Part shown: positions 35,767-48,700 of the stretch, in pieces
How positions within the stretch are numbered: position 1 is the first letter of the stretch
Layout: every line of letters begins with the position of its first letter
NCBI RefSeq assembly: GCF_030272615.1
Contig: NC_081407.1
Location: 152,479,048 to 152,543,047, forward strand
Direction of reading: 5' to 3'
DNA length: 64,000 nucleotides
From: Cryptomeria japonica
Lineage: Eukaryota; Streptophyta; Pinopsida; Cupressales; Cupressaceae
Program-made: the position numbers and the translations under genes
The notes under the pieces: model-generated
Databases searched by the model: none
The model's input: the letters and a program-made list of their open reading frames with translations, nothing else
Told to the model about the DNA's origin: nothing

Positions 35767-37125
35767 GCGATTACAAATTCAGAGACATGCATCAGTTGGA
35801 TAAAGCATTTGATTGAGAAAGTTGCAATGAGAAGAATGAAGAAGATGATGAAAGAAATGATGAAAGAGAGAGATGAAAGGGGCGATGAAAAGAGAAAAGT
35901 GATGAGAAGAAGAACGAGGAGAAAGAGGATATGAAAAATGATAAGAATTCTTGTGCTTTTTTAAGTGCTTATATAATCATCGATCTTATTATACCAAAAG
36001 GATAAAACTCATTGCGATATGAATAAGACCGAAATGAATCATCATACCAATTGCATGAAAGAAAACACATCAAACAAGAAAGGATTGCCTCAGTTTGGAT
36101 CAGGTTGTTATGTCCTCGATAATCTTAGATGATCATGTCCTAAGATGAGTCATCATATTACTAAGGAACAATCCACAAGTAGCAAACAAGTGAACCTGCC
36201 CCATCCTCGCCTTTCTAGTCAAAGACATCCCAAAAAATCTAAAAGACATGTGATCAAAGATAAAATCAAAACAATTAGAAGACATAATCAAACAAACAAA
36301 CATTATGTTTTATGCCACAATGATCCCTGTTCATAGTGAATGTGTTTACGTTTGATAAGTCAATAGGGTGTTGTTATGTCTGCTCATTCGAAGTGTTTGT
36401 CTTCGCAATGTTTATTACATGTTTTTGGATTTTTATGATTTTTAGGGTTTTATAAATGTTTTAATTTTTAGGGTTTTTTTTTCAGGCCATTTTAGATAGT
36501 TCTTCCTACGATGAGATGCCTAAATATCCCAACTCACAGCTAGTTGAGGAGATGTCCCAGTGAGGGATAAGATTAGCTTAGTATGCAAGAGCACCATTGC
36601 ATGTGGTTAGCTTAGTATGCAAGAGCAGTATTGCATGCGGGGTATGCAAAACAATCCATGAGCTATGATGGGGTGGGAAGGCTATTATGGAATGGGAGGG
36701 TAGATATGGATAGGGCATGATCTTGGTGAAGTGCAATGGAGTAGTTTTTATAGCATGCATGTGTGTTTTTAGTTTAGATTTTGGGTTGCATTGTGTGTGT
36801 TTTGCAAGTACTCTATTAAGGGTGTTGAAATAAATTGAAATCTTGTCTCATAAGATTTCAAATATAATTTTCTTCATCCACATTTGGCACTCCACCCACC
36901 AACTTCAGTTCATCCAGAGGCCTCTCCATCCACAGAGTCTCTGCTCTACCCCTTCATTGGCTCCACAACCTTCTTCCTCAAGCGATTCATTTGTGCCTGC
37001 AACCACGCCTTCAACTGATTCATCGATAGGAGAAATGAAATTGTTCAAAGAAGGGGTTGTCGTGGCAAATCTCATGCTTGGGGTTTACCTTCTTTTCCTC
37101 GTGTAGGTACAGCTTTGTTAAGCGT
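35767..37125. other. Unassigned spacer with a Tat 3'-region remnant
   Basis: No gene recognised. At about 36130-36260 the sequence, including CATCCTCGCCTTTCTAGTCA and nearby words, matches 41560-41690 in the non-coding 3' region of T6, in the same orientation. An older Tat relative once lay here. A 33-bp direct repeat (TTAGCTTAGTATGCAAGAGC) occurs twice at 36573-36640. A short plus frame at 36843-37106 shows no domain. Confidence 0.55.
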
Positions 37126-37303
37126 TGTATATGGTGAAAATGGATAACAAATAACAACAATATTGAAAGACTAAAATGGATTCAACCACCAAACCCTAGC
37201 CTAACAATGAACAAAGATCCACCATAACATATGAATTAATAGAAGAATTAGGCTTAGATAATTAAATTTATTTAATTAGACATGACAATTTTAGGTGTCT
37301 ACA
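37126..37303 (-). mobile_element. Internally deleted LTR of the T6 family
   Basis: Both LTR ends are present (TGTATATGG and GTGTCTACA) but about 600 bases of the middle are gone; the join is at about 37235. It is flanked by AGCGT (37121-37125) and AGCGC (37304-37308), a one-mismatch target duplication. AGCGC also follows the far LTR of T6 at 53170, which ties both to one original insertion site. Confidence 0.88.
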
Positions 37304-38203
37304 AGCGCTAATTATTTGAATTTTTATTTTAGATTTGGTTGTATGGAATTACATTAAATTCTTTTGTTTTCCATTGATTCGCCATCCCACGTACCCCATT
37401 TTCCTACGCATAGTCTCTACTTTACAATTTTCATACATATCTTCTAGAGCATTTAAAAGCACTTTATGTGCCTTGTCTAAACTTCCACGTTTTGCATGGT
37501 TAAAAGTCTTTATATGCTTTGTCTGGCTTCATTTTAGTTTTTTTTAAAAGAGATTAGGGGAGATGAGATAGAATGTGTGCACCCTAATTTCACGCTTCTC
37601 AAAATCATATGTGGACATTTCAAAAAAAAATGAATTTTACACAGCAGCTTACTTGTCAAGCCCCCTATTCAAAAACAAAATTTCAAGTCCATATGGTCAA
37701 ATATGATGCTACATCAGCATGTATTTTTGTGAAGGTGTCCAAAATGGTCCCAAATTGTCATAAGATCCATAGGTGTTCACTAAGTCATGTTTAGTTGTGC
37801 GTTGATGTGGCATCACAACAATGGCTTTTTTTTTAATTTTAGAGGTACTTTTTTTAGGATAAGCATTGACATGACATTTTTAGGGCACCACTATTGGTCT
37901 AAAAGTGTCTATGTGCTATAACATGCAGTATTGGTACCCCTCTCACCTACTGGTCCCTCTCCCCTAATTTGTTATTACTTTTTTTTACGATTAGCTTGTT
38001 AGTAGTTTTTAATTATTATTTTTTAAATAGTTATTTTGTTAATAGTTTTTAATTGTTAGTTTTTTTAAATTGTTAGTTTGTTAGTAATTTTTAATTATTA
38101 GTTTTTAAGTAGTTAGTTTGTTAGCGGTTTTTTTTTTAATTGTTAGTTTGATATTCGTTTTAATTGTTAAATGGTGATAGTTTTAGATTAGTTGATTGAG
38201 GTT
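37304..38203 (+). repeat. 900-bp duplicated flank, left copy
   Basis: Matches 53170-54069 over its full 900 bases with only a handful of substitutions and no net indel seen. Contents are non-coding: T-rich from 37800 with repeated TTAGTTTGTTAG words. It is unique flank DNA of the original insertion, not element sequence, because it starts with the target duplication. It ends abruptly at GTT (38201-38203), where T6 leader sequence begins. Confidence 0.92.
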
Positions 38204-38640
38204 AGCCGAAAATAAACCAGATCTGAAACCCTAAGTACAAAATCCAAAAACCCGAATCAACGAAACTTGAAAAATTTGCAAAACAGAAGGCACAGACGCC
38301 TTTATACCAGACACAGACGTGTCTGAACTACACAGACGCGGTTCTGTAGTTCACAGACGCGATCAAAGGTCACAGACGCGATGAGATCCGGCACAGACGC
38401 GGTTAAAATTCTCAGACGCGATTCCAGAAACCTGCAAAAATAAAAATCTGGCAAAAACATGGGCGCGATTCACGATATCACAGACGCTTCTGAAACACAA
38501 AAACGCGATCCGAACACTTGCAGACGCGGAAAAAACCTAAAATGTCGTCGAAATCGTCCGATCTGCAACTTCAAAAATGCAAAATCTACAACAAAAATGT
38601 TAAATGCAAAGGGACAAGAGTCCCACCGGGCGTGCCAAAA
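38201..38640 (-). mobile_element. Extra copy of the T6 leader and primer site
   Basis: Corresponds to 51937-52395 of T6 but lacks about 19 bases (near 38367). It includes the CAGACGC repeats and the primer site, and abuts the left LTR of T6. A genuine 3' LTR should have flank DNA here, so this is a rearranged second leader. The join to the 900-bp block shares GTT between both parents. Confidence 0.9.
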
Positions 38641-39414
38641 TGTATATGGTGAAAATGGATAACAAATAACAACAATATTGAAAGACTAAAATGGATTCAA
38701 CCACCAAACCCTAGCCTAACAATGAACAAAGATCCACCATAACATATGAAGATAACCTAAGACAATGCAAAATAACTCAAAATCATAAAGATTATACCAT
38801 CACATGTCCAATAGGGTTTTGATCTCCATTCTTCCTATCTCCATTGATCTTGTTTGATATGCTTGCTCTCGGATTTTTGTATGCACAAGAGCTCAATAAA
38901 GAACGGAATGTGGTTGCAAGTGGAATTGTAGTGTAGCCAAGTTGCATGAAAGATCATTAGCATCTGTTATTAGGGTTTGACAATGAAGAAAGCATCTCCT
39001 TAAATAGAAGACACAATAAGAAATGGAGGGTTAAGATTGAGAGGTGTAAAAAGAGAGGTCGGCTAGGATTAGAGGGTAGGTAAAAGAAATACCAAAATAA
39101 TGAAAGGGGTAGGTAGTGTAGGAATTAAGAGATGAATGACATGTGTCATGTGTAGAAAAAGATAATGAATTAATTAAATAAATAAAGATTTATTTAATTA
39201 ATAGAAGAAGTAGGACAATTAAATAAATAAAATATTTATTTAATTTAGGAAAGGGATAATTTAAATAAATAAATGTATTTATTTAAATTAGAAATAAGGC
39301 TAGAAGAGGATAAATGAATTAATTAAATAAATAAAAATTTATTTAATTAATAGAAGAATTAGGCTTAGATAATTAAATTTATTTAATTAGACATGACAAT
39401 TTTAGGTGTCTACA
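38641..39414 (-). mobile_element. T6: left (3') LTR
   Basis: TGTATATGG ... GTGTCTACA. A polypurine tract lies on its right side and, unusually, a primer-site leader on its left side, so it may be a hybrid formed by recombination between a 5' and a 3' LTR. Four consecutive AT-rich inverted repeats are at 39165-39360. Confidence 0.93.
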
Positions 39415-39430
39415 TTTTGCCCCTCTTTGA
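39415..39430 (-). promoter_or_regulatory. T6 polypurine tract
   Basis: Minus strand TCAAAGAGGGGCAAAA directly before the LTR start TGTAGACACC. Confidence 0.88.
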
Positions 39431-39660
39431 GACAATGCGGCTTGTCGCGTTGTTTCAAAGAAGATAAGATGAACTGATACAGAGTTGCCCCAGAATAAGG
39501 AATTATATGCCCCCTCGAGAGATTGGATGAAAATGTCTGAAAAGATTGCAGACAATCTCTCGATAAGAAAGATGGGATAGAATGGGTTGATCGGATAGAG
39601 TGACAAAGTCACGGGATGAAGAATACTGACTCGGGAAATGAGGGCGAGGGCTAGGCTAGG

Positions 39661-39668
39661 CTATAAGA
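39661..39668 (+). promoter_or_regulatory. TATA-like box upstream of the antisense PMD fragment
   Basis: CTATAAGA on the plus strand, about 95 bases before ATG 39760. The distance and the moderately GC-rich, AG-rich leader between them look like a normal plant 5' UTR. Whether it is active is unknown. Confidence 0.4.
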
Positions 39669-39759
39669 TAGGCCACGGGCAAAAGACATCCTCATTGTCA
39701 TCCACACCCTTACGAGATCACAGTGCAGAGCGAGAAAAGAGAAGCAGCAGTTAGCAGCG

Positions 39760-40816
39760 ATGGCTTTGGTTCATAGATTTGACCGTGTTCGCCGATTCCA
39801 GCGACCAGCAGATGCAAGAGAGCCGGTAGGTACAACAAAACCTCCTCATACTTTGATGCATTTATTGTTGTCATTAATGCATACTAGGTAATGTAATAAA
39901 TGTGCATTTATGTCTTCCAGGTCAAATCGGCAGTTCTGTGATGAACATATGCTGTCGATTGGATAAGCTGCTGAGAGGATACACTCAAGAAGGTCCTCTA
40001 GGGAAGACTAAGATAGATCAAGGCACTTTGTGATGAACAGTGAGTACCAAGATAAAGTACTTTGTGATGAACAGGGAGTACTAAAATATGAGCAGCACTT
40101 TGTGATGAACAGGGAGTGCAAATGTTAGTAACACTTTGTGATGAACAGTGAGTGTCACTAGCATAAATAGCTATGTGCATTTAGATAGCGAGTAGCATTT
40201 TGTGATAAACAGTGAATGCCACGATAACTGACATGATTGAGTTGCTTGACTGCAGGAGGACTTGCCGATGCTGGAGTCACGGGAGAGATTCCCATCGACT
40301 CAGAGGTTGCGACCTGAGTTGATAGCCGAGGACTGAGCTGCGATTGAGGTTATGGGATTGAGATACATTCTGTATGTGCCTGAGTTTTGGGTGAACATGG
40401 GATTGTTGACTGCACTGGCTGAGAGATGGCACTCAGAGACTTGTAGTTTGCATTTGTCGATGGGTGAGATGACAGTCACCTTGGAGGATGTATATAAGAT
40501 TCTACGGATACCGATCGATGGGGAGTTAGTACCCTATGATCGAGACGGAGATAGGGATGCACTGAGATGAGTGTTCTAGGATCCAGGACTAGGGATGAGG
40601 GTGGGACATGTGGCATGGGATACCATGACATGGACAGGATTAGCACTACCAATAGTGTTGACAGGAGTTATCAGTGGGTTCCTCTGTCTGGATAGGATGA
40701 CACGAGGGGTGACTGCAGGGGACACAGGGGCCAGGAGAGTTGATCTTGGGGTGGGTCCTTCTAGGGCTCAAACTCCGTCGAGGCCAGGCGGCTCCGAGGA
40801 AGGGAATTCATCATAG
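39760..40816 (+). pseudogene. Antisense plant mobile domain (PMD) gene fragment
   Basis: Runs opposite to gag-pol. Exon 1 (39760-39825) encodes 22 residues starting MALVHRFDRVRRFQ and ends at a GTAGGT donor. A 430-base intron ends at TGCAG (40255), and exon 2 continues in phase. Its core, ERWHSETCSLHL then TVTLEDVYKILRIPIDGELV, matches the start of the PMD (aminotransferase-like) domain seen in MAIL1/MAIN-type proteins and in transposon-carried copies. In-frame stops at about 40334, 40568 and 40577 and the short length (usual domains are several hundred residues) make it a broken fragment. A later in-frame segment (40595-40816) has no clear match. Captured host or transposon gene; non-functional as protein. 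Confidence 0.75.
40022..40225 (+). repeat. Five degenerate repeats inside the PMD intron
   Basis: The core CACTTTGTGATGAACAGTGAGT recurs five times at spacings of about 35-65 bases. Each unit contains GTGAG, a donor-like word. The array lies wholly within the inferred intron. Confidence 0.7.
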
Positions 40817-42525
40817 CCGTAGAGGGCTCCCTATGTATCAGTATTGTACCATTTTTGTATTGTAGACACCTGCGGGTGATTTTGTAGCCATATGATTCTT
40901 TTAACATCATTGTATCATGACACTTTTGATTATATATGAGAGATGATCCATTTTTGCGGCAGCTATATGCATGTGTACCTTATGTGATGACATGTTCTTA
41001 TGTGATACATGTTTTATGATATGGATGCTTATATGATGCAATGCAATATATTTTTGTTCTTTTATGTTGTATATGCGTATGCATGATGTAAATGTGAATG
41101 TATGTAATGCAATTGAATATGATAATGCAAATGATTATTTACATAATGAAAATATGAGATGTGCTAACATGTGTCGTATGCAGGATGTGATGCAATTGTG
41201 ATATCTATATGTATGTATGGAATGCTTATCTGTGGTGATGCAGGTGTAACTATATGAAATGCAAATGTTTTTGGTGTGTCATTATACTCAGTCATGTGAT
41301 AGCGGGCTACACGGACTCGAGAAGGACAATGGAAGTCAATCAAGAAAGGGGGATGGAAGACAGAAGATATGAATGTGAAAGAGCTTCTTGTGCTTTATCA
41401 TCATTGAGCTTTATTATGGCAGAATAGGTTATGACAATCGAGGCATTTGTTCGACCCAGAAAGTCATTGTACCTGTTTGCATGGAGATAAGACAGTCACA
41501 AACAAGGAATGCCCCAGTTCATACTAGACTCACAGTGTCCTCATATCCTTGGACAAGTCATAGCATTACTAAAAGACAATCCACAGACAGTAAATGCAAA
41601 TAGGTGACGATACCCCATCCTCGCCTTTCTAGTCAAAGACATCCTGGAAAAGCTAAAAGACATGTCACCAAAAAGATAAAATCAAAAGAAAACCAAGACT
41701 CGACACCAACATCCACTGTAGTCCTCAAGTTTAGTGTCTCTTGTCACTTGTTTAAGTCTTATTCGATTGTGGTCACAATGTTCACTTTCACAAAAAGGAT
41801 AGATAGCACTGAACCATATGTTGTCTGAGTCTGTTGAAAGATTTGATTTTGTTGAGGCCCATTGTTACTGCTGTGTCTCATCTGAAACTGACCGAATCCA
41901 CGAAACTGATACTTTATTGCGGAGAAGGCGGAACTTTATTGCGGATCTGTGATGAAGATGTTGCTTTATTGCGGATTGTGCGCAGATAGACTTGAAGGAA
42001 GCTGGAAGAAACTGTACTCCTCGAAACATGTGATGTTCTCAGTTCCACACCCATTACTAGACTTAGGAATTGGCCGTAGTCACAGATAGGAGCCGATTTA
42101 TTATGGATGGAAAGGGAGTGAAAAAAGGGGGGGGTTATGGATGGCTAACCAATCTTAGGTAGATCAATAACAAGCCATGATGGGAATGGGTAAGTTTATT
42201 GTGAGCGAATAGGTTGTGAGTGTGTGCGAAGTGAAAGGATGAAAGAGAATCCTAAAGGAGGGAAGAGCAATGTCTCTACGCATGGCGCTGGTGACCCAGT
42301 TTTCACCATGGTACTTGCCCAGGGCGCCACCGAAGTGGTTTTCATCGTTGGACGAAATTATTTCTCTTTACTTTTCTCGATTTTTCAATTTTTTTGTTGT
42401 CACAAGGCACCTGTTTGCCAGGTTTTCACCATGTAACGATTTTTTTGTTTTATAATTTTATTTTTTTTGTATTTTTGAATTTTTTGATTTTTTTTGTATT
42501 TTTGAATTAGGATGTTCTGAAGAGC
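40817..42525. other. T6 non-coding 3' region
   Basis: No coding region recognised between the PMD fragment and integrase. From 40860 to 41260 the plus strand is rich in ATG and TATG words. 41500-41700 matches the remnant near 36130-36260. From 42420 to 42500 it is T-rich. An inverted or direct repeat of CACCATG with GTTTTC occurs at 42300-42435. Confidence 0.6.
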
Positions 42526-45500
42526 TTATGTGTAGAATCTGCGAAGGTGCATGCTGTTGATAGGATCCTCCAAGGGTTCACCTTCTGTAGTTGAGAGCTG
42601 ATATGCCCCAGATCCATATACTGCTGTGATGATGTAAGGACCAAGCCAGTTGGGTTCAAATTTGCCCTTCTTATCTCTGTCTTGCTGATTCTTGGGGTTC
42701 TCTCTGAGGACTAAGTCACCTACCTCAAATGTGCAAGGCTTGACCTTGTGATTGTAACTGCGACTCATTCGTTGTTGGTAAGCCTTGAGATGATTAAAAG
42801 CAGTGTGTCGTCGTTCCTCCAGCAGTTCTAGTTCTTGTAAGAAAGAGACCATGTAGTCTTCATCGTTGATTATGTTTCTCAAGGAGACCCGTAAAGAAGG
42901 TAACTCGACCTCAATAGGCAAGATGGCTTCAGTGCCGTAGACAAGTGAGTAGGGTGTAGCTCCTGTAGGTGTGCGGACACTTGTGCGGTAGGCCCAAAGT
43001 GCAGGATTGAGTTGGACATGCCAGTTACGACCAGCGTCGTCGACTGTCTTTTTAAGGATTTTGAGAATTGTTTTGTTAGACGCCTCAGCTTGGCCATTAC
43101 CTTGAGGGTAATATGGTGTGGAGAAACAATGAGAGATATGGAAGCGCTCACAGAGTTCACGAACATCCTGGTTCTTGAAAGGACGCCTGTTATCGGTAAT
43201 AATGGAAGTAGGGATCCCGTATCGGCAAATGATGTAGTTCAGGATGAAAGTAGCGATTTGTTTCCCAGTAACTTGTGTGAGAGGCACGGCTTCAATCCAC
43301 TTTGTGAAATACTCTGTGGCTGTGATAATGAATTTATGTCCATTGGAAGAAGGAGGGTGAATCTTGCCTATGAGATCGAGTCCCCACTAACAAAAGGGCC
43401 AAGGAGATGCAAGTGGTTGTAGTTCCTGTGCTGGTGCATGTATGAGGTCTCCATGAATTTGACACTGCTTACACTTTTTGACAAACTGATATGCATCTTT
43501 TTCCATAGTAGGCCAGTAGTATCCAGTCCTGATGAGTTTCTTGGCCAAGGTAGGACCACTAGTATGCGGACCACATATCCCTTCGTGCACTTCTCGTAAT
43601 GCAATTTGAGCTTCGTCACTCTCTAAACATCTAAGGAGGGTGCCATCTAGACCTCGTCGGTATAAGATATCAGCTAGGATAACGTATCGGGAGGATTGGC
43701 AAATGAAAGTGCGGCGTTGGTTGTTCGATAGATCGGGAGGCAAGATATTGTCGCGAAGGTATGTGAATATGGAACCATATAACTGGGATTCAGGACCAAC
43801 AACACATATCATTTCCATAGGAGTGATCTCATATGACGGAATCAACAGGTTGTCAACCAGGAACTCATAGCAGGTCTCATTTTGCGGTAGATCAATGAGC
43901 GAAGCAATTGTAGCCATGGCATCAGCAGCACGATTCTGTTCTCTTGGTATCTGCTCAAACTCTATCTTTGCAAAGTGCTGTTTCAGATCATCTACCAGTT
44001 GTTTATAAGGCATTAGCTTTTCATCCTTTGTTTGATAATCATCAGTTGCTTGACGGATGACCAGTTGAGAATCCCCAAAAACACGAAGTTCTTGGATCTT
44101 CCACTGAACTGCAATTCTTAGCCCAGTTGTTAATGCCTCATATTCCGCTATATTGTTGGTGCAAGGAAATGATAAGCGGTATGACTTTGGTATAGAATTG
44201 CCTTGAGGAGTTATAAAGAGTATACCCGCTCCTGCCCCATGTTGTGTGTATGAGCCATCAAAGTATAGTTGCCATGGCTTTGCAGGTGATATTGTTAGAA
44301 TGGACTCATCTGGAAATTCTGACTGTAGAGGAACATCATCTATCATGGGAGCATCTGCCAGTTGATCTGCGATGGCTTGTCCTTTTATGGATTTTCTGTC
44401 CACATATTCAATGTCGAATTCACTCAAAATCATTACCCACTTGGCCAACCGCCCAGTAAGTGTAGCTTTGTTGAGAAGATATTTTAGTGGATCAATTCTG
44501 GCAATCAACTTAGTCTTGTGAGTAAGCATATAATGTCGTAATTTTTGTGAAGCAAAGACCACAGCGAGACATGCACGCTCAATTGGTGTGTAGTTCAGCT
44601 CATATCCCACCAATGTGCGACTGATATAGTAGACTGCTTTTTCCTTGCCGTCAGGTATTTGCTGTGCTAGGAGTGCCCCCAGTGCTGTTGGAGTAGCTGA
44701 TATGTAAAGTAGCAATGGTTGATCTGGAATTGGTGGCATCAAAACTGGTGGGTTCAAAAGATAGTCTTTGAGTGCCTGAAAAGCCTGTTGACAGTTCTCA
44801 TCCCATTTGAACTTGATGTTTTTGTGTAGCAGGTGCTGGAAAGGATTGCACTTATCTGCAAGTTGTGCTATGAATCTTCATATGGACTGGAGTCTCCCTT
44901 GTAAAGACCAAAGTTGACTGATATTTTTGGGTGGCGGCATGTCCAAGATAGCCTTGACTTTTGCTGGATCAGCTTCTATTCCTCTTTTAGACACAATGAA
45001 TCCTAGGAGCTTCCCGGAGGTTACTCCAAAGACACATTTTTTAGGATTTAGTCTTACCTTGTACTTTTCCAACCGATCAAAAGCGACTGAAAGTATGTCC
45101 AAGTGTGTATTTTTGTCTATTGATTTAACCAAAAGATCGTCAACATAATCTTCCACGGTTATGTGCATGAGATCATGGAAGATAGTAGTCATAGCTCGTT
45201 GATACATGGCACCTGCATTTTTCAGCCCAAAGGGCATGACATTCTAGCAGAAGGTTCCCCATGGACAAGTAAATGATGTTTTATGTTGATCTTCAGGTGC
45301 AATCCTGATCTGATTATATCCAGAGAATCCGTCCATTAAAGATAACATCTCATGGCCTGCTGTGAGATCAACAATTAAATCAATGTTTGGTAATGGGAAA
45401 TCGTCCTTCGGACAAGCCTTGTTGATATCCTTGAAGTCTGTACATATTCGGATGCTGCGATCTGGTTTGCTAACAGGTACTAAGTTGGAAATCCATTCGG

Positions 45501-45774
45501 GATAATCAATTGGGCGTATGAATCCAACATCCAGTAATTTCTCCAGCTCTGCCTTGACTAATAATGCCACTTGTGGATGCATTTTCCTCAATTTCTGCTT
45601 TACTGGTTTTGCCCCCGGTTTGACTGTTAAATGATGCATTACTAAATCCGGGTCTAGTCCAGGCATATCAGCATAAGACCATGCGAAGTTGACTTGTCGT
45701 TCCTTAAAGAAGCTTATGAATCTTGCTTTCTCGGCCTCTGTCAATGATTGAGCCAAAAATATGTTATGTGGAAC
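42526..45774 (-). pseudogene. T6 pol: RT, RNase H, archaeal-type RNase H, integrase
   Basis: Continues gag in the same frame after a TAG at 45775. RT spans about 45640-44880 with DFKDINKACPKDDFPLP and the catalytic YVDDLLVKS (45147). RNase H follows at about 44760-44350. A second, archaeal-type RNase H (WQLYFDGSYTQHGAG, 44277 to about 43880) is the Tat hallmark. The integrase zinc region is at 43590-43430 (H...H...CKQCQ) and the core at 43386-42800, with the usual D, D (ITDN) and E (NGQAEAS) positions. Three more stops interrupt it: 45244-45246 (where relatives have Tyr), 44878-44880 (TGA, usually Arg) and 43387-43389. No frameshift. Final stop at 42526. Reverse transcribes and integrates the element when intact. 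Confidence 0.93.
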
Positions 45775-48700
45775 CTATGTTGTACCAATGTTTGTCTTTA
45801 TAGTCTCTTCTACCAACATGGATGATTTTTCCTCGTATGATGTTGGGAGAATGTCAAGCCTTCCATCTTCGGGCGCCTCAGAGAGGTTTTCACCCTCAGA
45901 TATGTCCTTTCTTTTTACTTTTTTAGAGTCAGATAGCGCCACAATGTGGTTTTCGCCATAAGACCCTTGTTTTGTTTTTATTTTCACATTTTTGCGACTA
46001 GAAGGCCCGACACCCTCACCAAAGTATGCCATGTTATTGAGCTCTATGGCGTATCCTGCTTTATGGTCTCCAAGAGGAAGATCATCGCGAATGCCAAGAT
46101 AATCGACAATAGCTTTGTCATTTTGAAATGTATCAAGCTGTGCTGGTCCATCCTGATCCCAGTCAATGAGTTGGGGGTGTACGAGGGGAAGGTCTTTAGT
46201 GTTTTCAGAGTTCGCAAGGTTAATAGTGAAGATGTGGTTATATTCAGGTATGTCAAGATAGTCATCGAGGTCGTCAATGGCACTCTCCTCATCAGTTTCG
46301 ATCGTGAGTGAGTCCAAATTATCATCACTAGTAGCACCCTCAGGGACAGGTGTCCTCATCCTATGTGATCTTGACCTAGGGCCTTGAAACGAATCTTGTG
46401 CGGGATCCTCATGGGTCGGTTCTTGACCAACTCTGAATTTCTTGTAAAACTCCTCCTCCTCTGTAGGTTCCTCTGGCTCTCTAAATGTCTCGTTGAGCTC
46501 ATAGTCGCTGGAGGATTTGTCTGAACCCCATTCCCATTCGTTGGAATCTGTAGAATAGTCATCTTCTTGTTGAACTTCAGCCACTTTGACTCGCCATATC
46601 TGTTTTGTTCTTTTATTGTGAATCTTGGGATTTAGAAAACCAAGCCCCTTGGAGCGTTCCCTTCTTGTAGTTAGCTCAGGTTGTAAAGGCTCCATGACAC
46701 CTTCTTTGCGTAGTCCAAGAGGACTTTTTCCATCATACCCGAATCTTTGCAGAATTTTGAAACCTTTGCCATAGTTCTCACAGGGTATTATAATTTGATC
46801 ATGTGTATCCTCTTCAGCGTCCTTATATAGCATTTTATATAAATTTTCTTCCTCTAGTTCGCCCCATTTTTGAAAGACGGTAGGATCCCATTTGAGTAGC
46901 ATGATGGAGATTTGCTTATTAGGATGTGGCCTCCCATATTCCTTGGGGGAGTTCATGACTTGTCGTAAGAACATTGTTTGATTCAGAGTGTATTCTCCCA
47001 TGCCTTTGTCTTGAAACTTGGCTCTAAGTTCACCTTGTTTGGATGTCGAGGGCTTTAATGACTCAGGATCAATATATGCTGAAGAAGGAGTAGCCTCACG
47101 GTTGTTGGGAATGATAGTCTCAGTATGTGATCTTAAGTTATTGCAATATATGAATGGATTTGGATCACCATTGACCGTTACCTCGACTCCATTATGAGGA
47201 AACTTAATGCATTGGTGGTATGTTGATGGGACTGCCCTCATTTCATGAATCCACGGACGTCCTAGCAATATGTTATACGTGAGGTCTAGATCCAGGGCTT
47301 GACAAACCACGTCCTTTGTGACTGGCCCTATTCTTAGTGGTAAGGTGACTGTACCCTTGGACGAGCGCTCTTCATCATCATAAGCCTTAATAGTGATTTG
47401 GTTTGTAGAATTTACAGCTTTGTCTGAATATCCCAATTGTTTGATGGTGCTCAATGTACAAATATTAAGACCTGCTCCTCCGTCTATCAGGACTCGTTTT
47501 ATTCGGTGTTTATGTATGAAGGCTTCAATGTGTAGAGGTGCATTATGAGGCTGACTTATGGAGGCGTCATCGGCTTCTGTGAATGTGAGGGAGTGTGGAA
47601 CGGATAAATATCCCACCATGGCTTGAAACTGGTCCACGTTTAGATCAGTAGGGACAGCAGTATCTCTCAAGGTTTTATCAAGGATAGCTTTATGTGCAGG
47701 AGATATACGTAAGAGCTCAAGAATAGAGATGAGTGCGGGTGTTTTCCCTAATTGCTCTACAAGGTCGTACTCAGGCTTAGTTGACGGAAGATTGGTATTC
47801 TTAGTAGAGGTACCTGGCAATGTAATCTTACCTCGACGGGTTGTAACATGACATTCAGAGGTAGATGCGGATGAAGATCCCACACCTTTTAGGACAATTT
47901 TGGGTCTTTGAGAAGAATTCTCAGGATTTTTATTTTTGATAGTAATGGTAGAAATATGATTGTCCATTGAGATGTGATTAATAGTGGAATCATAATTGTA
48001 AGATGCTCTAGTGTAATTGGCTTGATCATCTGTGACTTTGCCTTTTCCCTTGTCATGTTTTGGGAATGGTTCCTTAAACACCTCATGCTCTTGGTTAGAT
48101 GAATGTCCCTCAATCTCAATATCTCCTCTGTCAATGAGATCTTGCACAATGTTTTTCAATCGATGGCAATTACTTGTCTTGTGACCCTTGCTCTTATGAA
48201 ATTCGCAAAATTCATCATCATTCCACCAATTCGGTTTTACCTTTGGTTCATATGGAGGAAAATCTGGGACTGTGATCACTTTGTTTGCTACAAGCTTTTT
48301 GAATACTGATTCAAGTGGTTCTCCCAATGGAGTATACTTCCTTCGTGGTTTAGCAGCCGTTTGATTGTTCACTTGATTGTTGGTAGAACTTGAACCAGAA
48401 AAGACGAACTTTGGTCTTACTGTGTTGGCATCAACAACACCATCATTAACCGTGTTCTTGTTCTTGTTCCAAAATTTTGGTTTGTCCTTTCCTTTGAAGT
48501 CCTCTTTGTTTTCTTTGAATAGCTTGATAAATCCTTGTTCAATTAAGACCTTTTCTGTTGCTAGGCCCTTTTTAATGACATCCTTGAATGTAGACAAACA
48601 AGCTTTTCTGAGATCATAGGCAATAGCCTTGTTAACATTTTGTGTGAACATTTCCACCATTTGTTTTTGCGGGATTTCGCAAGAGCATCTGCTAGCTAAG

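Noticed and set aside
36843-37106. 88-codon plus-strand frame with Ser/Pro-rich middle and hydrophobic end
   Set aside because: No recognisable domain, start context or homologue in the window; lies in decayed spacer.
43012-43422. 136-codon plus-strand frame
   Set aside because: Antisense to T6 integrase; no domain of its own.
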